Assembly: GCA_964443435.1 (NCBI GenBank)
Contig: CAYUCW010000003.1
Span: 12,233 to 76,232, forward strand
Reading direction: 5' to 3'
DNA length: 64,000 nt
Source: Pseudaquidulcibacter sp964443435
Lineage (GTDB): Bacteria; Pseudomonadota; Alphaproteobacteria; Caulobacterales; Aquidulcibacteraceae
Within the stretch, counting starts at the first letter, position 1. Every line of letters begins with the position of its first letter. Shown in pieces: positions 1 to 8,258 of this stretch. The notes under the pieces were generated by a model that was given only the letters and a program-made list of their open reading frames with translations, was not told the origin of the DNA and did not search any database. The translations under genes and the position numbers were made by a program.

Positions 1-831
1 TCTGACACAATTGTTGAAAATACGCATTTTCGTTCAAAAGATGATTTATTTAGTGTTGGGCAAAAGCTTTTAAGAGTAAATCTTTCAGATATTATTGCCA
101 AAGGCGCAATCGCAAAATTTGGAATTTTAAATATAAGTATTTCAAAAGATAAATTGTCTGAATTAACTAAATTTTTTGAAGGCTTAGAAAAAGACATAAA
201 GGACTTAATCCCAGATTTTATCATTCTTGGCGGTGATACAACGAGCATAATTGGAAATTCTGTTTTTAGCTTAACAATTCTTGCCGAACCAATTAATAAG
301 CCTATACTTAGAAATGGCGCAAAGTTAAATGATTCAATATTTATAAGCGGTAATATAGGTTCTGCGTTTCTTGGATTAAAAAGCTTAAATGAAAATCTTG
401 AGCTAACTGAATCCGAAAAGCATTATTTAACGCCTCAGATTCCAGAACCAATTTTTGCAAACTTAATCGCGAAATATGCAAATGCATCTATGGATATTTC
501 TGATGGTTTAATTCAAGATTTATCAAAAATACTTAAATTATCAGAATTATCGGCAAATATAAATCTTGATGAAATTCCATTTAATTCGGAATGCAAAAAT
601 TATCTTATAAATAATAATATAGCTGATTTAATTGGCTTTGGCGATGATTATCAAACAATATTCACTATGTCAGAGGATAATATAGCCGATTGCTTAGAGT
701 TCGCAAAAGAAATAGGAGTAAAAATAGAAAAAATTGGTGAGGTGTGTCCAAAATCCGATATTCTTATTAATGCCACTTATAAAGACAAAGCTTTTAATGT
801 TAATGAAATAAAAGGTTTTACACATTTTTAG
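1..831 (+). CDS. thiL: Thiamine-monophosphate kinase, 5' end cut off by the window
   Basis: ThiL phosphorylates thiamine monophosphate to thiamine diphosphate with ATP, the last step of thiamine cofactor synthesis. The reading frame is open from base 1, so an internal TTG at 154 is not the true start. The visible 276 residues begin with SDTIVENTHF and continue through NLSDIIAKGA, matching the N-terminal Asp and Mg-ATP binding region of the AIRS/PurM-like fold. LGGDTTSI and MDISDGLIQDL are the further characteristic acidic metal-binding motifs. Roughly the first 30-40 residues are missing. In related bacteria nusB usually precedes this gene, but that region lies outside the window. A small exported protein gene follows within about 30 bases. 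Confidence 0.93.
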   Translation, partial: SDTIVENTHFRSKDDLFSVGQKLLRVNLSDIIAKGAIAKFGILNISISKDKLSELTKFFEGLEKDIKDLIPDFIILGGDTTSIIGNSVFSLTILAEPINKPILRNGAKLNDSIFISGNIGSAFLGLKSLNENLELTESEKHYLTPQIPEPIFANLIAKYANASMDISDGLIQDLSKILKLSELSANINLDEIPFNSECKNYLINNNIADLIGFGDDYQTIFTMSEDNIADCLEFAKEIGVKIEKIGEVCPKSDILINATYKDKAFNVNEIKGFTHF

Positions 832-864
832 CCATTTTGAATGATAATCTGGAAAAGGTGTAAA

Positions 865-1290
865 ATGGCAAATAAATTTATATCAAAAATATTGGTAGCA
901 TGCATAATTGCTTCATCATTTATGAACACAATTTCTTATGCATCCGCTAAGCCCAAAACGGAAAATGTTGATCCTTTAAAAGTTGAAATAATGGGGATTG
1001 TTGTTCCGGTTTCTAATGGCCGTAGGCTTGTGAATTATGCCTTTTTTAGCTTAACTATTTATGCAAAAGATTCAGCAAGCGCAAATAATTTAAGGCTTAA
1101 TCCCTTTTTGGTTAAAGATAAGATTGTTAAAGATTTCGCTAAAGCACCAATTTCCTATTCTGGAAACGGACTTGCCGTTGATGTTAAGGCTATGACAGCT
1201 AGAATTAAGCCATTAATCGAAGCATCTATGCCTAATGCTAAGGTTGGACGGTTAATGTTAAGCAATCCTGAATTTATGAAACGAAATTAA
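865..1290 (+). CDS. Small exported protein of unknown function
   Basis: I do not recognise a characterised family. An upstream in-frame ATG at 841 exists, but ATG 865 has a purine-rich ribosome site (GGAAAAGG) at proper spacing and gives an ordinary signal peptide starting MANKFISKILVACII, so I chose 865 (141 residues). The mature part (about residues 30-141) has the pattern VEIMGIVVPVSNGRRLVNYA followed by an alternating beta-like stretch and a region rich in Lys and Asp. This is faintly like the C-terminal domain of FliL-type proteins, but no flagellar gene is nearby. It sits between thiL and hppA and is probably transcribed with thiL. It is likely periplasmic. Confidence 0.7.
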   Translation: MANKFISKILVACIIASSFMNTISYASAKPKTENVDPLKVEIMGIVVPVSNGRRLVNYAFFSLTIYAKDSASANNLRLNPFLVKDKIVKDFAKAPISYSGNGLAVDVKAMTARIKPLIEASMPNAKVGRLMLSNPEFMKRN

Positions 1291-1423
1291 TTCAGTTAAA
1301 AGATTCCCCAAATTAATGATTTTTATTGCGCAAATTAAAAACTTGTGTCTAGTCTATGATTCTAAAAGATAAAACGAATAAAGAGAGCATTAAGCCAATA
1401 TCGTTTTATAGGGGAGGAAAAAA

Positions 1424-3568
1424 ATGGATCCTAGTTCTACAGGTGTCTTATTTGCTATAGTATCGGGTATTGCGGCCATAATTTTTGGCTTTGTTACCGT
1501 TAGATCTGTACTTAAATCAAGTGCAGGCAATGAAAAAATGCAAGAAATTGCGGCGGCGATTCAAGAGGGCGCGAATGCCTATTTAAATCGTCAATATAAA
1601 ACAATCGGCATAGTGGGTGCAGTACTTACTGTCGTATTATTCTTAGTTTTTGGCGCATTAAGTGCCTTTGGCTTTGTATTAGGTGCGGTACTTTCTGGCG
1701 CGGCTGGATATATTGGTATGCTTGTCTCGGTAAGGGCCAATGTAAGAACCACCGAAGCTTCATCTAAAAGTTTGGCGGCTGGCCTTGATATTGCGTTTAA
1801 ATCAGGCGCGGTTACTGGTATGTTGGTTGCCGGCTTAGCATTGCTTGCAGTCACAGTTTATTATTATCTATTAACAAGTGTTTTTGGATATGATGCCACA
1901 GATAGAAAAACTATTGATGGCCTTGTGGCATTAAGCTTTGGTGCGTCCCTAATTTCAATATTCGCGCGTCTTGGCGGTGGTATCTTTACAAAAGGTGCTG
2001 ATGTTGGCGGTGATATGGTTGGTAAGGTCGAAGCAGGCATTCCTGAGGATGATCCAAGAAATCCTGCAACTATTGCGGATAATGTTGGCGATAATGTTGG
2101 CGACTGTGCGGGTATGGCGGCCGATTTGTTTGAAACATATGCGGTTACTTTAGTTGCAACTATGGTTCTAGCTTCTATTTTCTTCAGAGATACAGGCGCA
2201 GAACTTATGATGGCTTTACCACTTGCAATTGGCGGCATGGCTATTTTTACTTCAATTATCGGAACTTTCTTTGTAAAATTAGGCAAAAACAACGATATCA
2301 TGGGCGCTTTATATAAAGGCCTAATAGTTGCGGGTGTTCTTTCGGCTGTTGGTCTTTATTTTGTAGCCAATTTATTTATTACAAAAGGTATTCAAGCAAG
2401 TGATGGCAATATTATTGGTGCAAATGAAATATTTGGCGCGGGTATTATTGGTTTAATTGTAACTGCGGCAATTGTTTGGGTTACTGAATATTATACTGGT
2501 GTGAATTATAAGCCAGTTAAATCAGTTGCCGAAGCATCGATTTCAGGACATGGCACAAATGTTATCCAAGGCCTTGCAGTTTCAATGGAAGCTACGGCTT
2601 TACCTGCTCTAATTATCGTATTTGGTATTATATCAACATATAATATTGCGGGATTATTTGGTATTGCGATTGCAACAACTACGATGCTTTCAGTAGCAGG
2701 CATAATTGTTGCACTTGATGCATTTGGCCCTGTAACTGATAATGCCGGCGGCATTGCCGAAATGTCAGGCCTCAGTGGAGAAGTAAGAAAAACTACTGAT
2801 GCGCTTGATGCGGTTGGCAATACAACAAAAGCTGTAACTAAAGGCTATGCAATTGGTTCGGCAGGACTTGGCGCATTAGTTTTATTTGCGGCTTATACCG
2901 AAGACTTACGTCATTTCAGTGCAAACCCTGAAAAATATAAATTCTTTGAAGGTGTTAAGGTTGACGGCTTATTTGACTTATCAAATCCATATGTAGTTTG
3001 CGGACTATTAATCGGTGGATTATTACCATATTTATTTGGTGGATGGTCAATGACTGCGGTTGGTCGTGCGGCTGGGTCAGTTGTTGAAGAAGTCAGAAGA
3101 CAATTCCGCGAAATCCCAGGTATTATGGAATATAAAGCAAAGCCAGATTATGGTCGTGCGGTGGATATTCTTACAAAAAGCGCAATCAAAGAAATGATTG
3201 TTCCATCTTTATTGCCTGTTTTATCGCCTATAGTTTTATTTGCTATTATCTTTATTGTTGGCGGCAAATCTAATGCCTTGGCTTCGGTTGGTGCAATGTT
3301 ACTTGGTGTTATCGTAACTGGCTTATTTGTTGCGATTTCAATGACATCAGGTGGTGGTGCATGGGATAATGCAAAAAAATCTTTTGAAGATGGCTTTACC
3401 GATAAAAACGGTGTTGTTCATCATAAAGGTTCTGAAGCTCATAAGGCTTCTGTAACTGGCGATACTGTTGGTGACCCGTATAAAGACACTGCGGGCCCTG
3501 CCGTTAATCCAATGATTAAAATCACAAACATTGTTGCATTATTATTATTGGCTTTATTGGCAAAATAA
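1424..3568 (+). CDS. hppA: Membrane-bound proton-translocating pyrophosphatase, K+-independent type
   Basis: This integral membrane pump (714 residues, about 16 membrane segments) hydrolyses pyrophosphate and exports protons. The pyrophosphate site is visible as DVGGDMVGKVEAGIPEDDPR and DNVGDNVGDCAGMAADLFE, with GVNYKPVK and DNAGGIAEMSG further on. The segment GNTTKAVTKG carries Lys469 and Thr472 where K+-dependent enzymes carry Ala and Gly. In this family that pair marks the K+-independent, proton-pumping class. The start is set by a strong GGGGAGG site 7 bases before the ATG. A rho-independent terminator directly follows, so the gene is probably monocistronic. It can recover energy from the pyrophosphate made by biosynthesis and sustain the membrane potential. 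Confidence 0.97.
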   Translation: MDPSSTGVLFAIVSGIAAIIFGFVTVRSVLKSSAGNEKMQEIAAAIQEGANAYLNRQYKTIGIVGAVLTVVLFLVFGALSAFGFVLGAVLSGAAGYIGMLVSVRANVRTTEASSKSLAAGLDIAFKSGAVTGMLVAGLALLAVTVYYYLLTSVFGYDATDRKTIDGLVALSFGASLISIFARLGGGIFTKGADVGGDMVGKVEAGIPEDDPRNPATIADNVGDNVGDCAGMAADLFETYAVTLVATMVLASIFFRDTGAELMMALPLAIGGMAIFTSIIGTFFVKLGKNNDIMGALYKGLIVAGVLSAVGLYFVANLFITKGIQASDGNIIGANEIFGAGIIGLIVTAAIVWVTEYYTGVNYKPVKSVAEASISGHGTNVIQGLAVSMEATALPALIIVFGIISTYNIAGLFGIAIATTTMLSVAGIIVALDAFGPVTDNAGGIAEMSGLSGEVRKTTDALDAVGNTTKAVTKGYAIGSAGLGALVLFAAYTEDLRHFSANPEKYKFFEGVKVDGLFDLSNPYVVCGLLIGGLLPYLFGGWSMTAVGRAAGSVVEEVRRQFREIPGIMEYKAKPDYGRAVDILTKSAIKEMIVPSLLPVLSPIVLFAIIFIVGGKSNALASVGAMLLGVIVTGLFVAISMTSGGGAWDNAKKSFEDGFTDKNGVVHHKGSEAHKASVTGDTVGDPYKDTAGPAVNPMIKITNIVALLLLALLAK

Positions 3569-3587
3569 TAAATCCAACAAGAAAGAG

Positions 3588-3613
3588 ACAGCCCCGTATG
3601 GGGCTGTTTTTTT
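3588..3613 (+). terminator. Rho-independent terminator after hppA
   Basis: ACAGCCCC (3588-3595) pairs perfectly with GGGGCTGT (3600-3607) across a GTAT loop. A run of T follows. It lies 20 bases after the hppA stop. Confidence 0.9.
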
Positions 3614-3698
3614 ATGCAAGAAATGATATTTAGAATCTATAGACAAAATATAGACATAATTCTAATTATATTGTGATTGAAAAATATAGGGGTCAAAT

Positions 3699-4871
3699 TT
3701 GAAAAAAGGTCGTTGCTCAAATAATGCTGAAAGCTGTTCTAATGCCGCTTCTGGAATTTTACTCCCTTATGCTGGTCTTGATAGTATTTGCCCAGAATGT
3801 GGTTCCCCCTTAGCGCTTGTCGCGACAAGTTCTACCAGTGCGAATACTAATACGCAGGTTAATACCCAGCCAAGTCAGCAATATAAAACTAATAATTATT
3901 CAAATTATGAGCCTGAACAATATAGCCAAAAATCATCGAATAAAGCCTTTAATTTTGTAGCAGGCTTGGCATTATTTTTGATTGTCAGCGCGATTGCATT
4001 CTTCGGTTTAAAATATTTCTTTGCAAATGATAGCGAAATGCAAACAATGGAAGAAGCCACCACCCAAGGAGCAACTGGTTTTGAAATTTTAAACCCGTAT
4101 AAAATTGCGCGCGCCAATAATATTCTTGATGTTAAATCATCCGCTGATGATAATGCGAATTCAATTGCAAGTGTTCCATTAGGTACTGTCGTTGATGTTA
4201 CTGAGCTTGGTCAAATAAATGGTGTTAATTGGGCAAGGATTAATGTTCCAAATCAATCTAATTTAAATGGATATGTCCATGCAGATCAGCTTGTAAGCTT
4301 AACAGGTGGTGTTGGTTTTGGACTTGATGGAACAATTACTGAAGCACCTGCTGCGCCCGTAGTTTCTGAAATATTGCCAATTGCCTCAAGGCAAGTTTGG
4401 ATAAAAGCGGAAAAAGCAAACATTAGAAGTGATGTTGGCGCAAATAGCCCTAAGCTTGGCGTTGCTAAACTTGGCGACAGCCTAACAATAGACGCTCAAA
4501 AAACTATTGATGGCACGGTTTGGTATCGCGGTACTTTCCAATCGGGTCTTTCCGGTTGGCTAAGTTCAAGTCTTATAAGCGATGTTAAAATTGAAACTAA
4601 TCCTGAAGTTTTAGAAGCAGATGCCGCAAGTGCTGCCGCAAAGAATGAAATTAATATCGGAAGCAATATTGTTGTTACTTCTGCGAAAACAAATATTTAT
4701 AGTAGCGCGAGCGAATCTCCGGATAATATTGATGCCGAAGTTACGCGTGGAATGGTTCTTAATGTTACCGAAGTCATCGAGTCTAATGGTGTTATTTGGT
4801 ATAAAGTTAATTCAAATCGCCTTGGGGTGAATGGATATTTAAAATCAAATAATGTTAAAGCAGTTGAATAG
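3699..4871 (+). CDS. Zinc-ribbon, membrane-anchored protein with three SH3-like repeats
   Basis: Start is a TTG with a TAGGGGT ribosome site just upstream, giving 390 residues. The N-terminus has four cysteines arranged as C6, C13 and a C-P-E-C-G pair near residues 35-38, a likely zinc ribbon. A Gln/Asn/Ser-rich linker follows, then one membrane helix (about residues 84-108, FVAGLALFLIVSAIAFFGL). The rest is a chain of three bacterial SH3 (SH3b) domains, around residues 140-205, 235-295 and 325-388, each with the NGxxWxxI...GYV or GWL signature. SH3b domains often bind cell-wall peptides. The orientation would put the zinc ribbon in the cytoplasm and the SH3 repeats in the periplasm. The next gene is a paralogue. 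Confidence 0.8.
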   Translation: MKKGRCSNNAESCSNAASGILLPYAGLDSICPECGSPLALVATSSTSANTNTQVNTQPSQQYKTNNYSNYEPEQYSQKSSNKAFNFVAGLALFLIVSAIAFFGLKYFFANDSEMQTMEEATTQGATGFEILNPYKIARANNILDVKSSADDNANSIASVPLGTVVDVTELGQINGVNWARINVPNQSNLNGYVHADQLVSLTGGVGFGLDGTITEAPAAPVVSEILPIASRQVWIKAEKANIRSDVGANSPKLGVAKLGDSLTIDAQKTIDGTVWYRGTFQSGLSGWLSSSLISDVKIETNPEVLEADAASAAAKNEINIGSNIVVTSAKTNIYSSASESPDNIDAEVTRGMVLNVTEVIESNGVIWYKVNSNRLGVNGYLKSNNVKAVE

Positions 4872-4944
4872 TAATTGTAGAAAATATTACTGCTTGCGGG
4901 CTTAACTGCAAACTGTATAAGAAATTTAAATACAGGCTTTTGAA

Positions 4945-5991
4945 ATGCTCAATGATTCTAATGATAATAACGATATAGACCAGAATTCTGGTAAAAATGT
5001 TGCTAAAACGATTTTTATTGGTTTGGCGGCGGTTATAATTATTGCTACTGGTGGATATTTTGTTGGAAAATCAATGGGTTGGTTTTCCGGAAATACTGGC
5101 GTTACTAAAGCCAATAGCATCTCCTACACGACTAATGAAAGAATAGAGATAAAGAAAAAGCCTGATTTAAATTCGGCAACCGTTACTATATTGCGTGAAA
5201 ATAGCGTTGTTTCAGGTGTAATTGTAAAATCAAATGGAACTGATTGGGTTGAAATCAATACTGTTGATGGTGATTACGGATTTGTGCAGCTTTCAGATTT
5301 AACTAAAATTGTTGAAAATTCAGAATCTAATAAACTAAATCCTGGGCAATATAAGCTTGTGACTTCTAATGATGTTTATTTGCGTTCAAGCCCATCATTG
5401 TCAGGAAAAATTATCGGTGTTGCAGAAGGTGGAACACGTTTAGTTTCAGATGGAACTATAAAGTCAGAAAATGAAACTTGGTATCGCCTGCAATTTGGTA
5501 ATAATACTCTTGCCTATGTAATGGGTAGGTTTACAACGCCAGATGATGAAAGATCTTCTGCAAATAGTGGTCTTTCAGCGAATGGTCAGATTGGTGTTTT
5601 AGCTTATGCCAAAAGCATAACTAATGTGCAGGCTACGCCTTTTGAAGGCTCAAGAATTGTAAGGTCTTTATTAATTAATGACCCCGTAAACATTATCGGT
5701 CAAACCTTGGCCACTCAATGGTGGTATATTGTTCGCTTAAGTGATGGCGCACAAGGCTTTGTTTTACGCGATACTATAAGTGTTCCGCAATCTTCTTATA
5801 AATGGATGTATGCCGATGGGACAGAAGCACCAGGGCCAAATATCCCACAATCTAAATCGGCAAACACTTCTTCAAATTCAGCTTCAAATACTTCGACAGA
5901 AAGTTCTAGTGTTGAAGTTCCACTTGCACCGCAAGAAAAAGACGAAGAAATTGTCGTAATTACTAAAGATACTGAAATACCAGTTGATTAA
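4945..5991 (+). CDS. Membrane-anchored SH3-repeat protein (paralogue of the preceding gene)
   Basis: This 348-residue protein has a short acidic, Asn-rich N-terminus, one membrane helix (about residues 22-38, IFIGLAAVIIIATGGYF), three SH3b-like domains (about residues 52-115, 130-190 and 210-275, with NGTDWVEI..GDYGFVQ, NETWYRLQF and WWYIVRLSDGAQGFV) and a Ser/Thr-rich, acidic tail of about 60 residues. It has the helix-plus-SH3 layout of the upstream gene but lacks the zinc ribbon. This suggests tandem duplication and later loss or gain of the N-terminal module. It probably acts in the periplasm at the cell wall. A terminator hairpin follows immediately after the stop. Confidence 0.78.
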   Translation: MLNDSNDNNDIDQNSGKNVAKTIFIGLAAVIIIATGGYFVGKSMGWFSGNTGVTKANSISYTTNERIEIKKKPDLNSATVTILRENSVVSGVIVKSNGTDWVEINTVDGDYGFVQLSDLTKIVENSESNKLNPGQYKLVTSNDVYLRSSPSLSGKIIGVAEGGTRLVSDGTIKSENETWYRLQFGNNTLAYVMGRFTTPDDERSSANSGLSANGQIGVLAYAKSITNVQATPFEGSRIVRSLLINDPVNIIGQTLATQWWYIVRLSDGAQGFVLRDTISVPQSSYKWMYADGTEAPGPNIPQSKSANTSSNSASNTSTESSSVEVPLAPQEKDEEIVVITKDTEIPVD

Positions 5992-6018
5992 AAAAAGCCC
6001 TTTAAAAGGGCTTTTTTA
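5992..6018. terminator. Bidirectional terminator between the SH3 gene and bamE
   Basis: AAGCCCTTT and AAAGGGCTT form a stem flanked by A-rich sequence on the left and T-rich sequence on the right. It can therefore end transcription from both convergent genes. Confidence 0.85.
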
Positions 6019-6027
6019 TTGTTTAAG

Positions 6028-6525
6028 TTATTGTCTTCTTGGGCCGCCAGCGGATGATGGCAAGTTAACATCGCCACCTGGTAAAGTAACGGGGCTTCTA
6101 CCAACCGAACCAAGGATCTGCTCAAGAAGTGTAACTTCGCGGCCTCTTGTTGGGGTTTTGCGACCATCATATTCAATAACTCTGCCATTAGCCAAAGTTA
6201 ATTGATGGATTTCAGTTACAGTATCTCTATCATCAAAATTAAGAACTGTTACTTTACGTTCTATGGTTTTAGGTTTGTAAAATGCATACTGGCTTTGAAC
6301 ATCGCCAATATAATACCAAACCTGATCATTAAAAGTACCAATGCTTGATGGATTACCATATTTAGTAAGCAAAGTTTCTTTACTGTCTGTGCCGACAACT
6401 GCTGTTACTGGTGCATTATCTTCTGTAACAAAGCCATGATGGTCAATAACTGGCGTACAAGCTGTAGCTATAGTAAGTGATAATAAACCAAAACTAACTA
6501 TAGATGTTCTTACAAATTTATGCAT
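6028..6525 (-). CDS. bamE: Outer membrane protein assembly factor BamE (SmpA/OmlA lipoprotein)
   Basis: BamE is a small lipoprotein of the beta-barrel assembly machine. The 165-residue product begins with a lipoprotein-type signal (MHKFVRTSIVSFGLLSLTIATAC). The residue three before the Cys is Ala rather than the preferred Leu, so the lipobox is atypical. The SmpA/OmlA core is clear: VVGTDSKETLLTKYGNPSSI, then FNDQVWYYIG, and a C-terminal beta strand VTVLNFDDRDTVTEI. The tail is Gly/Pro/Arg-rich. It is divergent from the bc1 chaperone gene across 90 bases, an arrangement typical of Alphaproteobacteria. Confidence 0.92.
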   Translation of the reverse strand: MHKFVRTSIVSFGLLSLTIATACTPVIDHHGFVTEDNAPVTAVVGTDSKETLLTKYGNPSSIGTFNDQVWYYIGDVQSQYAFYKPKTIERKVTVLNFDDRDTVTEIHQLTLANGRVIEYDGRKTPTRGREVTLLEQILGSVGRSPVTLPGGDVNLPSSAGGPRRQ

Positions 6526-6615
6526 ATTTAATCCAATTTATTTAATATTATGTGCTTATCTAGCTTGGTATTGTTTATCATTCAAGTATAACTCGCAATA
6601 ATGAGGGAGCAATAA

Positions 6616-7101
6616 ATGCTTAGTTTCTTTACAAACAGAAAAATCATTAAGCAAGCAAGTGAAAATTTGTTCATAAAGATGAATGAATACGCTCGAAATC
6701 CAGATTTTTATGGAGAAAATCAGGTTTTTGACGATCCAGACGGCCGATTTGAAATGGTTGCACTATTCTCTACTGCTATATTTGCAGCTTATGATAATTC
6801 TGATGACTTTCAAAAAGAAGTCTCTCAAGCTTTATTTGATAAAATTTTCAAGACATTTGACCAAGCCCTAAGAGAATTAGGTGTTGGCGATATGCAAGTC
6901 GGAAAAAGAATCAGAAAAATGGCGGAAAGCTTTTATGGGCGCCAAAAATCTTATTATGATTTGGTCAAAACACAGGATAAAGAAGCTTTAGCTAATAAAA
7001 TTGCTTTAAATGTTTTTTCAAGAGATGAAGAAATTGAAGAAATTGATTTAATCCTTGCAGAAAAAACAATAGAATTATTTGAGAATATTAAAATACACTA
7101 A
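6616..7101 (+). CDS. Ubiquinol-cytochrome c chaperone family protein (CBP3/UQCC1-like)
   Basis: Family members help assemble the cytochrome bc1 complex in mitochondria and Alphaproteobacteria. The 161-residue protein has the conserved motifs of the domain: NPDFYGENQVFDDPDGRFEM near residues 22-41, and ELGVGDMQVGKRIRKMAESFYGR near residues 90-112. The start is supported by a GAGGGA site 6 bases before the ATG. In many relatives a DUF177/YceD gene lies between this gene and plsX. Here only about 90 non-coding bases separate them, so DUF177 is absent from this position. The presence of this gene implies that the organism has a bc1 complex. Confidence 0.9.
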   Translation: MLSFFTNRKIIKQASENLFIKMNEYARNPDFYGENQVFDDPDGRFEMVALFSTAIFAAYDNSDDFQKEVSQALFDKIFKTFDQALRELGVGDMQVGKRIRKMAESFYGRQKSYYDLVKTQDKEALANKIALNVFSRDEEIEEIDLILAEKTIELFENIKIH

Positions 7102-7194
7102 TTTAGAAGCGATAAATTCCATTAATATGGTAAATCTTGTTTCTTTTAATAAGTTTATCGCTTAAAAGCGTTTAAATACATTAATGGGGCGGGT

Positions 7195-8247
7195 ATGTTA
7201 AAAGATTATAATCGACAAGGAATTGTTATATCTGTCGATTCAATGGGTGGTGATAACGCGCCAATCGAAATAATCAAAGGTGTCGCAATTTTCTTAAAGA
7301 AAAACCTTGATGCAAGCGTTATACTTAATGGCGATAAGCAAATCTTAGAAAAGCTTTGTGGCGAATATAAAATTATTGATAGATTTGAAATCAATCATTG
7401 CCCAGAAGCTGTTGCTATGGATGCCAAGCCATCAACAGCCATGCGTAAAAAAGATACTTCAATGTGGGCAACTATTGAAAAGCTAAAAACTAATGCTGCG
7501 GATGCCGCTATTTCTGCTGGCAATACTGGCGCTTTAATGGCGATTTCCAATCTTCAATTAAGAACAATGGAAGGTATTCATAGGCCTGCTATTGCTGCAT
7601 TATGGCCTAATCCACGTGGAACTCACTCAGTGGTTTTAGACGTTGGTGCAAATGTAGATTCTGATCCAGATCAATTAGTTGAATTCGCAATCATGGGTGA
7701 AGCTTATGCAAAAGCTTTATTTGGAATCGAAAAGCCTACAATTGGTCTTTTAAATGTTGGTTCTGAAGATGTTAAAGGTCATGATGATATTCGTGAAGCA
7801 ATGCGCCTATTGAGAGAGCATGGAACTACACTTGGCATGGATGTTTATGGTTTTGTTGAAGGCACTGATATTTCCAATGGAACAACTGATGTGGTTGTAA
7901 CTGATGGCTTTACTGGCAATATTGCCCTTAAAAGCGCTGAGGGTGCGGCTAAATTGTTTGCGAATGTTTTAAGGCAGTCATTGAAATCTGGACCATTTTC
8001 TATTCTTGGAACTTTGATTGCTTCGGCTGGATTTAATAAATTTAAAAGTAAAATGGATCCTAGATCTTCAAATGGTGGTTTGATGCTTGGTCTTAATGGC
8101 CTTGTAGTTAAGTCGCATGGAAGCACTGATGCTAAAGGTTTTGCTTATGCCTTACAAGTGGCGTATAAAATGGCTAGGTCTGATTATAGAAATACCATCA
8201 GGGATAATGTAAAGCGTTTGATAGAAATCAAGCAAGCTACAAAATAA
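7195..8247 (+). CDS. plsX: Phosphate acyltransferase PlsX
   Basis: PlsX converts acyl-ACP to acyl-phosphate for phospholipid synthesis at the inner face of the membrane. The 350-residue length is normal. Hallmarks are VDSMGGDNAPIEII at the N-terminus, MDAKPSTAMRKKDTSM, SAGNTGALMA, LDVGANVD, LLNVGSEDVKGHD and VVTDGFTGNIALKSAEGAAK. The ribosome site GGGGCGGG precedes the ATG. It is followed by fabH with an 11-base gap, the standard plsX-fabH lipid pair. Confidence 0.97.
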   Translation: MLKDYNRQGIVISVDSMGGDNAPIEIIKGVAIFLKKNLDASVILNGDKQILEKLCGEYKIIDRFEINHCPEAVAMDAKPSTAMRKKDTSMWATIEKLKTNAADAAISAGNTGALMAISNLQLRTMEGIHRPAIAALWPNPRGTHSVVLDVGANVDSDPDQLVEFAIMGEAYAKALFGIEKPTIGLLNVGSEDVKGHDDIREAMRLLREHGTTLGMDVYGFVEGTDISNGTTDVVVTDGFTGNIALKSAEGAAKLFANVLRQSLKSGPFSILGTLIASAGFNKFKSKMDPRSSNGGLMLGLNGLVVKSHGSTDAKGFAYALQVAYKMARSDYRNTIRDNVKRLIEIKQATK

Positions 8248-8258
8248 TAGAGGTAATA

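Noticed and set aside
154..831. A complete 225-residue gene starting at TTG 154
   Set aside because: The frame is open to base 1 and the upstream residues are the conserved ThiL N-terminus, so the gene is truncated by the window.
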